The notes beneath the pieces were generated by a model. That model did no database searches. It had not been told where the DNA came from and saw nothing but the letters and a program-made list of their open reading frames with translations. From an uncultured Bacteroidia bacterium (lineage in GTDB: Bacteria > Bacteroidota > Bacteroidia > Bacteroidales > UBA932), in NCBI GenBank assembly GCA_902801205.1, contig CADCHE010000012.1, positions 45,441 to 109,440 of the forward strand: DNA of 64,000 nt, written 5' to 3'. Shown here one piece after another: positions 44,410-52,707 of the stretch (position 1 is its first letter; each line of letters starts with the position of its first letter). Position numbers and translations under genes: made by a program.

Positions 44410-45510
44410 ATGAAACGGCACTTGCTGCATCTGGTCGCCTGTGCGGCACTCCTCCTGGCCGGCGGCCTCCTTTCCGCCCAGGAAATCGTTTACACCGACG
44501 CCGCGGCTTTCCCGCTCTATGGGAAGGCGCTGGACGGCTCGGCACCGCACTACGGACGGCTTCCGGCCGCCCTGGAAAGCGAGTTGAAGGAGCTCGGACG
44601 CACGCCCGTCTGGGATCTCGGGCGTGATGCCGCGGGCCTGTTCCTCCGCTTCCGCTCCGACTCGCCCGTGATCAAGGCGCGCTGGACGAACCTCTACGGA
44701 GCGCGGATGAACCACATGACGCCGACGGGCAGCAGCGGTCTCGACCTCTACATCCTCGACGGGAAGGAGTGGCGCTTCGCCGGTTCCGGCCGGCCGACGG
44801 GAAAGATCTCTTCCGATGAGCTGATCCTGGACAACGCGGACGGGACGATGCACGAGTACATCCTCTACCTGCCGCTCTACGACGGACTGGAGAAACTGGA
44901 GATCGGCACGCGCGAGGGCGCTGTCATCGAGGGGCCGGCGGTGCCCTGGCCGGCCAAGGAAGGGAAGGTCGTCATGTACGGCACCAGCATCCTGCAGGGG
45001 GGCTGCGCCAACCGTCCGGGCATGGCGTTCACGTCCATCATCAGCCGGCGGCTGGGCTGCGAGGTCGTCAACCTGGGCTTCAGCGGCAACGGACAGCTGG
45101 ACGCTCCCATCGCGCGGCTCATGGCGCAGGTGGAGCACCCCGCCGTTTTCGTGATGGACGAGGTGCCCAACTGCAACGCCGACCGGATCGATGAAAAAGG
45201 CGAGCAGTTCTTCCGGATCCTGCGCGACGCGCACCCCGACGTGCCCGTCGTCTTCGTAGAGAATCCGCTGTACACGCACATGGAATACAACCGCAAGATG
45301 CATGATGAGGTCATTTCCCGGAACGCGGCGCAGAAGCGTCTGTTCCAGAAGCTCAAGAAGGCTGGCGAGAAGCGCATCTACTATGTTCCCGCCGACAAAC
45401 TCATCGGCACGGACGGAGAAGCCACCATTGACGGGGTCCATTTCACCGACCTGGGAATGATCCGGTACGCCGACGTTCTCACGCCCCTGCTCCGGAAACT
45501 GACCCGATAA
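44410..45510 (+). CDS. Secreted SGNH/GDSL hydrolase with GxDLY domain
   Basis: A 366-residue exported protein with signal peptide LLHLVACAALLLAGGLLSAQ. The N-terminal half is a strand-rich domain containing SSGLDLYILDGKEWRFA, the GxDLY motif. The C-terminal half is the SGNH hydrolase: VVMYGTSILQGGCANRPG carries the nucleophile Ser (about residue 189), LGFSGNGQ gives the Gly block, and TIDGVHFTDLGM gives the catalytic Asp-x-x-His. It probably removes acyl groups from sugars in the periplasm or outside the cell. It is co-transcribed with pnuC by position; a functional link is not evident. Confidence 0.87.
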   Translation: MKRHLLHLVACAALLLAGGLLSAQEIVYTDAAAFPLYGKALDGSAPHYGRLPAALESELKELGRTPVWDLGRDAAGLFLRFRSDSPVIKARWTNLYGARMNHMTPTGSSGLDLYILDGKEWRFAGSGRPTGKISSDELILDNADGTMHEYILYLPLYDGLEKLEIGTREGAVIEGPAVPWPAKEGKVVMYGTSILQGGCANRPGMAFTSIISRRLGCEVVNLGFSGNGQLDAPIARLMAQVEHPAVFVMDEVPNCNADRIDEKGEQFFRILRDAHPDVPVVFVENPLYTHMEYNRKMHDEVISRNAAQKRLFQKLKKAGEKRIYYVPADKLIGTDGEATIDGVHFTDLGMIRYADVLTPLLRKLTR

Positions 45511-45769
45511 GAGGATCTATCGGTTTGCTGAGCATCGCGGCAAGCGGCAGTCACCTGCCGGAAGGTTCCGTTCGCTTCCGCTCACTCCATCCCTCCCAAC
45601 GTCTCCTGCGTCATCGCTTCGCGATAACTTGTATCCGTCGGGCCCCTCCCTCTAACGTGTCCGAGGGTGGACACGCCTTCCTTGAGGTTGACTGCCGCCT
45701 GCCGGCTTTGTAACTGTCCTGGATGGCCCGGATGTCCATATGGTCCACGAAGGCGTTCAGCCCGAGAAT
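45511..45769. other. Gene-free region after the SGNH hydrolase
   Basis: About 260 GC-rich bases without a credible gene. A 62-codon open frame at 45525-45713 has no resemblance to a protein I know and looks accidental. One hairpin stands out: GTGTCC/GGACAC at 45657-45674. It may be a decayed or dispersed intergenic element. Confidence 0.4.
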
Positions 45770-45801
45770 ACGAAAAGAGCGGCCGGAAAACCAGCCGCTC
45801 T
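45770..45801 (-). terminator. Intrinsic terminator of fba
   Basis: Minus strand: stem AGAGCGGC/GCCGCTCT (45801-45794 and 45783-45776) with a 10-base loop, followed by TTTT. It lies 26 bases after the fba stop. Confidence 0.8.
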
Positions 45802-45826
45802 CATTCTTCGTATCGGAACCGGAGGC

Positions 45827-46828
45827 TTACTCAGCCTTGCCGTCGGAACCGAGGACGTCGACGATCTTGTGCTCGTAGAGCTTCTTCATCTCGTCGCGGG
45901 CAGGTCCGAGGTACTTGCGCGGATCGAACTCGCCGGGCTTCTCGGCCAGGACCTTGCGGACGGCCGCCGTCATCGCCAGACGGGAGTCGGAGTCGATGTT
46001 GATCTTGCAGACCGCGCTCTTGGCAGCCTCGCGGAGCTGCTCCTCGGGAATACCGACCGCGTCAGGAAGCTTGCCGCCGTACTTGTTGATGATGTCGACA
46101 TACTCCTGGGGAACGGAAGAAGAGCCGTGGAGGACGATCGGGAAGCCGGGAAGCTTCTTCTCGACCTCGTGCAGGACGTTGAAGGCAAGCGGCGGAGGAA
46201 CCAGGCGGCCCGTCTGCGGATCACGCTTGCACTGCTCGGGTTTGAACTTGTATGCACCGTGGGAGGTACCGATGGAGATGGCGAGGGAATCGCAACCGGA
46301 ACGGGTGGCGAACTCGATCACTTCCTCGGGCTTGGTGTAGTGCGACTCCTCGGCGGAGACCTCGTCCTCGACACCGGCCAGGACACCCAGCTCAGCCTCG
46401 ACCGTCACGTCATGGGCGTGGGCGTACTCGACGACCTTCTTGGTGAGGGCGATGTTCTCCTCGAACGGCAGGGAGCTGGCATCGATCATCACGGAAGAGA
46501 AACCGTAGTCGACGCAGCTCTTGCAGAGCTCGAAGGAATCACCGTGGTCGAGGTGCAGGCAGATCTGGGGATGCTCCCATCCCAGTTCCTTGGCATACTC
46601 GACAGCACCCTGGGCCATGTACTGGAGGAGGGTCTGGTTGGCGTAGTTGCGCGCGCCCTTGGAGACCTGCAGGATCACCGGGGATTTCTTCTCGGCGCAG
46701 GCCTGGATGATGGCCTGGAGCTGCTCCATGTTGTTGAAATTGAACGCAGGGATCGCATAGCCTCCCTTCACCGCCTTGGCAAACATCTCTCTGGTGTTGA
46801 CAAGACCCAAATCTTTGAATGAAACCAT
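45827..46828 (-). CDS. fba: Class II fructose-1,6-bisphosphate aldolase
   Basis: A 333-residue zinc aldolase of glycolysis and gluconeogenesis, splitting fructose-1,6-bisphosphate into dihydroxyacetone phosphate and glyceraldehyde-3-phosphate. The N terminus YAIPAFNFNNMEQLQAII is typical. ICLHLDHGDSFELCK (about 94-108) has the catalytic Asp and zinc His, SVMIDASSLPFEENI follows, then a second zinc His in AISIGTSHGAYKF and VLHGSSSVP. Long leader of 60 bases with a CGGGT/ACCCG hairpin. It has its own promoter, whose -7 element overlaps the stop codon of the upstream gene, and a clear terminator. Confidence 0.95.
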   Translation of the reverse strand: MVSFKDLGLVNTREMFAKAVKGGYAIPAFNFNNMEQLQAIIQACAEKKSPVILQVSKGARNYANQTLLQYMAQGAVEYAKELGWEHPQICLHLDHGDSFELCKSCVDYGFSSVMIDASSLPFEENIALTKKVVEYAHAHDVTVEAELGVLAGVEDEVSAEESHYTKPEEVIEFATRSGCDSLAISIGTSHGAYKFKPEQCKRDPQTGRLVPPPLAFNVLHEVEKKLPGFPIVLHGSSSVPQEYVDIINKYGGKLPDAVGIPEEQLREAAKSAVCKINIDSDSRLAMTAAVRKVLAEKPGEFDPRKYLGPARDEMKKLYEHKIVDVLGSDGKAE

Positions 46829-46895
46829 AATTTGAGTATTAATAATTTGTTCTTATTTCAGCTCAATCCGGGTAAAACCCGCTGCAAAAGCCATG

Positions 46896-46903
46896 CAAAT
46901 TTA
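46896..46903 (-). promoter_or_regulatory. fba promoter -7 element overlapping an upstream stop codon
   Basis: Minus strand TAAATTTG matches TAnnTTTG. Its first three bases (46903-46901) are also the TAA stop of the TlpA-like gene. Confidence 0.7.
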
Positions 46904-48382
46904 GTCATTTTTTCCTATTAGCGAAACATATTTCCGCAGGACCTTTCCGCGCCGTCCGGTCTCGACGACAAAGGGCATCATGCTGAGGTCGAAAGTCTCG
47001 AAAAGACGGGAGGCCAGCTCCGGCGATCCGGCCAGCAGTTCGTCCATGTCCACGGCCATCACGCGCCTGCGCGGCCGGTGTGTCCGCGAGAGCGAATCCG
47101 CAGCAGCGAGGACGGCCGAACAGTCGCCGCAGCCCGGCGTATGGAAGATGAGCCACCCGCCCCGGCGGCGGAAGGCGTTCCAGCCCGGGAGGGGCAGACG
47201 CGGGATCCGCGTGCCGACCGGCGTCCGGGACAGCAGGTCGTCCAGCCAGCGGGCCATGCCGACGACCTTCAGCGAATCGTCGGCGGTACGCCAGACATCC
47301 CCGCGCGAGAGGATGTAGTCTGACAGAAAGGCAGGGGCGGCCTGCTTGAACCCCTCGTCGCGACGGGAGGCCAGGTAATAGAGCAAATCCCCTTCCAAGT
47401 GCTTGAAAGAGAGCGTGTCTCCCTTCGCCAAGGTGCGGTCTTCCAGCAGGGCGGCCACCGACAGGACCTCGCCGGCGAGCTTCTCCGCCCCGGCGGCGGA
47501 GACATCCTCGGAAGCGGCCGCGAACAGGCGGTCGAACAGGTCGGCGCTCTCCGCGCCGCCGTAGGTGTATTCCGGTTCGGAAAGATGCAGCTGAAGCAGT
47601 TGCAGGAGGGCGGGCGGGTCGAGGTTCCGGCCGACGATCGTCCCCCGGCCGTCGACCAGGAAGACTTTCGGCGTGGAAAGGACGCCGTATTTGCGCTGGT
47701 AGTCCGAGGCGACCTCCGGATCCCACAGGTGGAAGAAGCGGGTGGCAGGCGCGTCGATGTTCCATTTCTCGCGGCGCCAGGCCGCCCAGCTCGCCTCGTC
47801 GGCCCCCGTGTAGACGGCGTAGAAATCGACCGGATAATTCCCTTCCGACAGGATGCGGCGCAGCAGCACCGATTCCGCCCGGCACTTCACGCAGCCGGTA
47901 TCATAGAAATAGAGGACGGAAAGCCGGCCATGCGGCGCCACGTTCACCACGGCGCCCAAGGTGTCCAGCAGGTCCATCGCAGGGGCGGGTGCGCCGAGCA
48001 GGGACTGCCGGTTGAATTCGGCGAAGACCTTCGCTTCCATCAGCTGCGCGTCGTCGCGCATGGCTGCCTTCCCGGGAGCGAACCACTTGTCTGTCAGATG
48101 GATGGCGACCGCCTCGTCGCCCATGAGGGGAGACTGGCGGTAGTGTTCGTAGATGCGCTGGGCGATCCGTGCCCGGAGCGACGGCTGGGAAGCCGCCTCC
48201 AGCAGCAGGTCGCATTCCTGTATCTTCACGGGGATGCTCTCCCCTTCCAAGGTCGCGAGATACAGGTCGAGACGGTCGTCCACTTCCTTCCAGCGCGTGG
48301 TGTCCACCTGTGCGGAAGGAGCGGCGGCCGCCGGAAGAAGGGTGGCCGCAAGCAGCGTCAGGACGGTCAGGAAGCGTCTCAT
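46901..48382 (-). CDS. Exported TlpA-like thiol-disulfide protein with DUF5106-type domain
   Basis: A 493-residue protein with signal peptide FLTVLTLLAATLLPAAAA. The N-terminal part (about 30-130) resembles the DUF5106 domain common before thioredoxin folds in Bacteroidales. A thioredoxin-like domain follows with YFYDTGCVKCRAE (CxxC near 166), and the TlpA-type cis-Pro region VLSTPKVFLVDG. A second thioredoxin-like domain at the C terminus has IFHTPGCGDCSAV (CxxC near 421). Two separate CxxC centres suggest periplasmic disulfide exchange. It overlaps coaD by 4 bases. Redox partner unknown. Confidence 0.82.
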   Translation of the reverse strand: MRRFLTVLTLLAATLLPAAAAPSAQVDTTRWKEVDDRLDLYLATLEGESIPVKIQECDLLLEAASQPSLRARIAQRIYEHYRQSPLMGDEAVAIHLTDKWFAPGKAAMRDDAQLMEAKVFAEFNRQSLLGAPAPAMDLLDTLGAVVNVAPHGRLSVLYFYDTGCVKCRAESVLLRRILSEGNYPVDFYAVYTGADEASWAAWRREKWNIDAPATRFFHLWDPEVASDYQRKYGVLSTPKVFLVDGRGTIVGRNLDPPALLQLLQLHLSEPEYTYGGAESADLFDRLFAAASEDVSAAGAEKLAGEVLSVAALLEDRTLAKGDTLSFKHLEGDLLYYLASRRDEGFKQAAPAFLSDYILSRGDVWRTADDSLKVVGMARWLDDLLSRTPVGTRIPRLPLPGWNAFRRRGGWLIFHTPGCGDCSAVLAAADSLSRTHRPRRRVMAVDMDELLAGSPELASRLFETFDLSMMPFVVETGRRGKVLRKYVSLIGKND

Positions 48383-48846
48383 TCCACGTCCGGCAGCACG
48401 ACGCCGGCGGGGATGAACTGTGACAGGTCGCCATGGTGGCGGACCACGTCGCGGACGGCGGACGAGGAGATGTGCGAATACTCCTGCGATGTCGGGATGA
48501 TGATCGTCTCGATCTCGGGTGCCAGGTGCCGGTTGGCATCGGCGATGGCCTGTTCGTTGTCGAAGTCGGTCATGTTCCGGACTCCGCGGACGATGTGCCG
48601 GATGCCCATCTCGCGGCAGATGTCCACCGTCAGGCCGTCGTACTGGATGACGGAAACCCCTTCCATCCCCCGGGTGGCCTGAGCGATGATGTCGAGCCGC
48701 TGGTCGACCCGGAAAAAGCCGCGCTTGTCCTGGTTGACGCCCACGGCGACGACGACCTCATCGAACATCGTGAGCGCGCGCGTCAGGATGTTCAGGTGGC
48801 CGGAAGTGAACGGATCGAATGACCCGGGAAACAGTGCTTTTCTCAT
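48379..48846 (-). CDS. coaD: Phosphopantetheine adenylyltransferase
   Basis: A 155-residue nucleotidyltransferase of coenzyme A synthesis, joining 4'-phosphopantetheine and ATP. ALFPGSFDPFTSGHLNIL at about 3-20 contains the ATP-binding T/SxGH, and IVRGVRNMTDFDNE near 87-100 and EYSHISSSAVRDV near 127-139 are the other active-site blocks. Length is normal. It overlaps ung by one base and the TlpA-like gene by four. Confidence 0.96.
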   Translation of the reverse strand: MRKALFPGSFDPFTSGHLNILTRALTMFDEVVVAVGVNQDKRGFFRVDQRLDIIAQATRGMEGVSVIQYDGLTVDICREMGIRHIVRGVRNMTDFDNEQAIADANRHLAPEIETIIIPTSQEYSHISSSAVRDVVRHHGDLSQFIPAGVVLPDVE

Positions 48847-49502
48847 TACAGTTGCCAGTCTATAGGTGTCTTGTGCTCCGCGAGGAGGATTTCATTCGTC
48901 TTGGAAAAATGGCGGCACCCGAAGAAGGCGCCCCGGGCCAGCGGCGACGGGTGGGCGGCCTCCAGGACATGGTGCCGGGTGGTGTCGATCAGTTCCCGCT
49001 TGCTGCGGGCGAAATTGCCCCAGAGCAGGAAGACGACGCCTTCCAGGTGGGTGGAGATGTAGCGGATCACGGCGTCGGTGAACGTCTGCCAGCCGATCGC
49101 TCCGTGCGAGGCGGGCGCGCCGGCGCGGACGGTCAGGATCGCGTTGAGCAGGAGCACCCCCTGGCGCGCCCACGGCTCCAGGTTGGGGCTGCCGCTCATG
49201 CGGACGCCGCAGTCGGTCTCGATCTCACGGAAGATGTTCTTCAGGGAGGGTGGCGCGGGAACCGAATCCGGGACGGAGAAGCACAGGCCCATCGCCTGGC
49301 CGGGACCGTGGTAGGGATCCTGTCCGAGGATCACCACTTTCACCTGGTCGACCGGGGTCAGTTCAAAGGCCTTGAAAATGTCGCGTCCAGGCGGATAGAT
49401 CCGCTCCCCCGCCGCCTTTTCGGCATGCAGGGTGCGCACAAGCGCCGCAAAGTAGGGTTTCTCGAACTCACTTTGCAGCGCTTCCTTCCAGCTTTGTTCC
49501 AT
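48846..49502 (-). CDS. ung: Uracil-DNA glycosylase
   Basis: A family 1 uracil-DNA glycosylase of 218 residues from the Met at 49500-49502 (an ATG four codons upstream, at 49512-49514, is the alternative). VILGQDPYHGPGQAMGL is the water-activating loop with the catalytic Asp; LLLNAILTV, VFLLWGNFA and the His-containing AAHPSPLARGAFFG complete the active site. It removes uracil from DNA. It follows lon by about 30 bases and overlaps coaD by one base. A -7 promoter element lies just upstream of the start. Confidence 0.95.
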   Translation of the reverse strand: MEQSWKEALQSEFEKPYFAALVRTLHAEKAAGERIYPPGRDIFKAFELTPVDQVKVVILGQDPYHGPGQAMGLCFSVPDSVPAPPSLKNIFREIETDCGVRMSGSPNLEPWARQGVLLLNAILTVRAGAPASHGAIGWQTFTDAVIRYISTHLEGVVFLLWGNFARSKRELIDTTRHHVLEAAHPSPLARGAFFGCRHFSKTNEILLAEHKTPIDWQL

Positions 49503-49519
49503 GCGTACGTCCATGAGAA

Positions 49520-49527
49520 CAAAATTA
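49520..49527 (-). promoter_or_regulatory. Candidate ung promoter -7 element
   Basis: Minus strand TAATTTTG matches TAnnTTTG, between the lon stop and the ung start. It would give a leader of about 2 bases to the first ATG or 14 to the second. No clear -33 element. Confidence 0.5.
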
Positions 49528-49536
49528 AGAATAATT

Positions 49537-51948
49537 TCAGAATATCTGCGCGATCACGTCATCGATCGTTTTCACGTAGAGGAACGTCAGGCCTTCGACA
49601 TAGATGGGCTTGATGTCTTCGATGTCCTTCCGGTTCTCCTCGGAGAGCAGGATCGTGTGGACGCCGGCCCGTTTCGCGGCGAGGATCTTCTCCTTGATGC
49701 CGCCCACCGGCAGCACACGGCCGCGCAGGGTCATCTCGCCCGTCATCGCGATGCCGGACTTCACCTTCTCGCCGCGCAGGGCGGACACCATCGAACTGAC
49801 CATGGTGATGCCTGCGGAAGGGCCGTCCTTCGGCACGGCTCCTTCGGGCACGTGTACGTGCAGGTCCTTGGCGGCGAAAGTCTCCGCATCCATCTTCGCG
49901 AGCGCAGGGTGCGCCTTGATGTACTGGTATGCGATGGTGGCGGACTCTTTCATCACGTCGCCCAGGTTGCCGGTCATCGTCATCACGCCCTTGCCGGCGC
50001 TCACGGAACTCTCGACGAAGAGGATTTCCCCGCCCATCTGGGTCCAGGCCAGACCCGTCACCACGCCGGGGGCTTCGTTGCCCTTCTGCAGGTCGTGGAA
50101 GGCGGTCGGAAGGCCCAGGTACTCCTTCAGGTGCGCGGGCTTGATCACGGTCGGCCAGTCCTGCCCGAGGGCGATCTTCTTGGCCGTCACGCGGGCGATC
50201 TTGGCGATCTGCTTCTCCAGGCCGCGGACACCCGACTCGTGGGTGTATTCGTCGATGACCTTCTCCAGGGCCGCCTTGTCGATGCGCAGGTCCTTCTTGC
50301 CGATGCCGTGTTCCTCGAGCTGCTTGGGGACGAGGTAACGCCGGGCGATCTCCATCTTCTCTTCGGCCAGGTAGCCCGTCACGTTGATGAGCTCCATCCG
50401 GTCGAACAGGGCGGCCTGCACGGTGGACGTGGTGTTCGCCGTCGTGATGAAGAGCACGTCGGAGAGGTCGTAGTCGATATCGAGGTAGTTGTCGTGGAAG
50501 GCGACGTTCTGCTCGGGGTCGAGCACCTCCAGCAGCGCGGAGGACGGGTCGCCCTTGAAGTCGGCGCCCACCTTGTCGATCTCGTCCAGGACGATGACGG
50601 GGTTGGACGTGCCGGCCTTCGCGATGCCGTTCAGGATCCGGCCCGGCAATGCGCCGATGTATGTCTTGCGGTGGCCGCGGATCTCCGCCTCATCATGCAG
50701 GCCGCCCAGGGCGATCCGCACGTATTTCCGCCCGAGGGCACGGGCAATCGACTTGCCGAGGCTGGTCTTGCCCACGCCGGGAGGGCCGTACAGGCAGAGG
50801 ATGGGCGACTTCATGTTGCCCTTGAGCTTGAGCACGGCCAGGTACTCGATGATGCGGTCCTTGACCGTCTCCAGGCCGTAGTGGTCCTCGTCCAGCACCT
50901 TCTGCGCATGGGCCAGGTCGAGGTTGTCCTCCGACTTCTCGCCCCACGGCAGGTCGAGCATGAACTCGATGTAGTTGTACTGGATGCTGTAGTCCGGCGA
51001 GGAGGGATTGTACTTCTCCAGCTTGGAGAGCTCCTTTTCGAACTGTTTCGCCACTTCCTCGGGCCACTTCTTGCCCTTCGCGCGGTTGCGCAGGCGGTTG
51101 AGGTCTTCGTCCTCATCCATGCCCAGCTCCTCCTGGATGGTCTTGAGCTGGTTGTTGAGGTAGTACTCGCGCTGCTGCTGGTCGATGTCGCTCTTCACCT
51201 TCTGGTTGATCTCCTGCTTGATCTTCAGGAGCTGGATCTGCGTGTCGAGCACGGTCAGCAGCTTCATCGCGCGGACCTTGATGTCCTCATAGCGGAGCAG
51301 GTCGGCCTTTTCGGAGAAGTTGTCGACCTCCACCGTCGTGGCGATGAAGTTCACCAGGAACGGCAGGTTGTCGATGGAACGCAGCGCGGTCACGGCCTCC
51401 TTCGGTGCGAAGGACGAGAACTTGAGGATGGTCGTCGCCTTTTCCTTCAGCGAGTCCATGATCACCTTGGTGCTGTTGTCCGGGTCGGGGATGACGTCCT
51501 CGAGGTACTGCACGCCCGCGGTGATGTACGGGTCGTAGGAATAGACCTGGGTCAGGGAGATCCGGCGGACGCCCTGGAGGATCGCCGTGATGGAGCCGTC
51601 GGGCATGTCAAGGGTCCGCACGAGGCGCGCGGCCGTACCGAAGGTGAAAAGGTCCTCCGCCTTCGGGTCTTCCACCGTCACGTCGTTCTGCGGGACGGCG
51701 CCGAGGAAGGAATCGCCCTTCTCGACGTCCTTCACCAGGCGGATGGACTTCTCGCGGCCGATCGTCACGGGGAAGATCATTCCCGGGAAGAGGACGGCGT
51801 TGCGCAGCGCCAGGATCGGCAGGTGGTCCGGCATCTCGGAGATGTCGAAGTGGATCTGCTCTTCTCCCTGCACGACGGGGATGATGCTGACCTCCGCTCC
51901 GTCCGGAAGGAAAAACTGCTGGTTTTCTTTTTTATTGTTCGTATTCAT
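49537..51948 (-). CDS. lon: ATP-dependent protease Lon
   Basis: An 803-residue LonA from the ATG at 51946-51948. A GTG start at 52017 would add 23 residues of Pro-rich sequence and is less likely. The N-terminal substrate-binding domain starts near [15 protein letters not shown]. The AAA+ domain has Walker [15 protein letters not shown] near 383-396 and Walker [13 protein letters not shown]. The protease domain has the Ser in [12 protein letters not shown] near 704 and the Lys in [16 protein letters not shown]. It degrades misfolded and regulatory proteins in the cytoplasm. It is divergent from the HU gene and leads the lon-ung-coaD run. Confidence 0.95.
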   Translation of the reverse strand: MNTNNKKENQQFFLPDGAEVSIIPVVQGEEQIHFDISEMPDHLPILALRNAVLFPGMIFPVTIGREKSIRLVKDVEKGDSFLGAVPQNDVTVEDPKAEDLFTFGTAARLVRTLDMPDGSITAILQGVRRISLTQVYSYDPYITAGVQYLEDVIPDPDNSTKVIMDSLKEKATTILKFSSFAPKEAVTALRSIDNLPFLVNFIATTVEVDNFSEKADLLRYEDIKVRAMKLLTVLDTQIQLLKIKQEINQKVKSDIDQQQREYYLNNQLKTIQEELGMDEDEDLNRLRNRAKGKKWPEEVAKQFEKELSKLEKYNPSSPDYSIQYNYIEFMLDLPWGEKSEDNLDLAHAQKVLDEDHYGLETVKDRIIEYLAVLKLKGNMKSPILCLYGPPGVGKTSLGKSIARALGRKYVRIALGGLHDEAEIRGHRKTYIGALPGRILNGIAKAGTSNPVIVLDEIDKVGADFKGDPSSALLEVLDPEQNVAFHDNYLDIDYDLSDVLFITTANTTSTVQAALFDRMELINVTGYLAEEKMEIARRYLVPKQLEEHGIGKKDLRIDKAALEKVIDEYTHESGVRGLEKQIAKIARVTAKKIALGQDWPTVIKPAHLKEYLGLPTAFHDLQKGNEAPGVVTGLAWTQMGGEILFVESSVSAGKGVMTMTGNLGDVMKESATIAYQYIKAHPALAKMDAETFAAKDLHVHVPEGAVPKDGPSAGITMVSSMVSALRGEKVKSGIAMTGEMTLRGRVLPVGGIKEKILAAKRAGVHTILLSEENRKDIEDIKPIYVEGLTFLYVKTIDDVIAQIF

Positions 51949-52099
51949 ATCTGTTTTTTTATCCGGTTGCGGGGCCGTCGGAGTGCACTCCCCTGCCAAA
52001 TTGTCAGAAGGGGACACCGGGGCGGCCGCCGGGTGGATATGGTCAATCTCCGTGCCAGAGAAATCCGGCGCTTTTTGCGAGAAGATTTTGCATTATGAT

Positions 52100-52130
52100 T
52101 TTGATTATAAAAAAAATAAACCTATTTTTG
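52100..52130 (+). promoter_or_regulatory. HU gene promoter (TTTG-N19-TATTTTTG)
   Basis: Plus strand TTTG at 52100-52103, 19 bases (very A/T-rich), TATTTTTG at 52123-52130. Exact consensus and spacing; leader of about 68 bases to the HU ATG. Confidence 0.85.
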
Positions 52131-52201
52131 CAGTCCCTAACTTGTTTGGAAAACTTTCATTAGCGTGATTTGACGTTTTAAACATAAAGAGTAATCAAAT
52201 T

Positions 52202-52483
52202 ATGACAAAGGCAGAAATCGTTAACGAGGTTGCAAAAGCGACCGGTATTGAGAAAATCGAAGTGCAGTCCGTCGTGGAAGCTTTCATGACGACCGTCAAA
52301 GATTCCATCATCCGCAAGGAGCCCGTTTATCTCCGCGGCTTCGGCAGCTTCATCATCAAGCACCGCGCCCAGAAAGCGGCCCGCAATATCACCCAGAAGA
52401 CGACCATCTCCATTCCCGCGCATGACATCCCGGCTTTCAAGCCCGCCAAGGTGTTCGTCAACGCCGTCAAAGAGGAGAAATAA
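52202..52483 (+). CDS. hup: HU/IHF-family DNA-binding protein
   Basis: A 93-residue nucleoid protein with the full HU fold: helical dimerisation part (AEIVNEVAKATGIEKIEVQS), strand region LRGFGSFIIKHRAQKAARNI, and the beta-arm with the DNA-intercalating Ile-Pro (TISIPAHDIPAFKPAKVF). It bends and compacts DNA as a dimer. It has a strong promoter and is followed 37 bases later by the tiny AURKAIP1/COX24-type gene. Confidence 0.95.
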   Translation: MTKAEIVNEVAKATGIEKIEVQSVVEAFMTTVKDSIIRKEPVYLRGFGSFIIKHRAQKAARNITQKTTISIPAHDIPAFKPAKVFVNAVKEEK

Positions 52484-52520
52484 TCCATAAATTATAATAA
52501 CAATCTTATCCTTAAGCACT

Positions 52521-52610
52521 ATGCCCAGCGGAAAAAAGAGAAAAAGACATAAGATGTCGACGCACAAGCGGAAAAAACGCTTGCGCAAGAATAGACACAA
52601 GAAGAAGTAA
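52521..52610 (+). CDS. 29-residue AURKAIP1/COX24-type basic protein
   Basis: ATG at 52521 to TAA at 52608-52610 encodes a 29-residue protein that starts MPSGKKRKRHK, continues with HKRKKRLRKNR and ends HKKK; over half of it is Lys or Arg. From memory this is the Bacteroidota small protein annotated as AURKAIP1/COX24 domain-containing, related to mitochondrial ribosomal protein mS38 and to small bacterial 30S proteins. A ribosomal, rRNA-binding role is therefore likely. It is too short for ordinary gene finders. It lies between HU and RNase G with hairpins after it. Confidence 0.85.
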   Translation: MPSGKKRKRHKMSTHKRKKRLRKNRHKKK

Positions 52611-52630
52611 GCCCTCTTACGTGTCTGTCA

Positions 52631-52649
52631 TTTTAGCAGGTTGCTAAAA
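52631..52649 (+). promoter_or_regulatory. Perfect A/T-flanked hairpin after the small protein gene
   Basis: TTTTAGCA, loop GGT, TGCTAAAA: an 8-base perfect stem 20 bases after the stop codon and 4 bases before the terminator hairpin. Together they form a tandem structured 3' end. Confidence 0.5.
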
Positions 52650-52653
52650 GGAA

Positions 52654-52685
52654 AAGGCTGACCGGTGGTCCGGACAGCCTTTTTT
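52654..52685 (+). terminator. Intrinsic terminator between HU/AURKAIP1-type genes and rng
   Basis: Stem AAGGCTG/CAGCCTT with an inner CCGG/CCGG pair, followed by six T. It is only 22 bases upstream of the rng ATG, leaving no room for a separate consensus promoter, so it may act as an attenuator for rng. Confidence 0.8.
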
Positions 52686-52707
52686 GCATGAAACCATTGT
52701 AATTTCT

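Noticed and set aside
45525-45713. A 62-codon open frame between the SGNH hydrolase and fba
   Set aside because: No promoter, no recognisable protein and a hairpin runs through it.
49501-52098. An 865-codon open frame on plus opposite lon
   Set aside because: Antisense to a gene with complete Lon motifs; low complexity Val/Leu/Asp-rich product without family resemblance.
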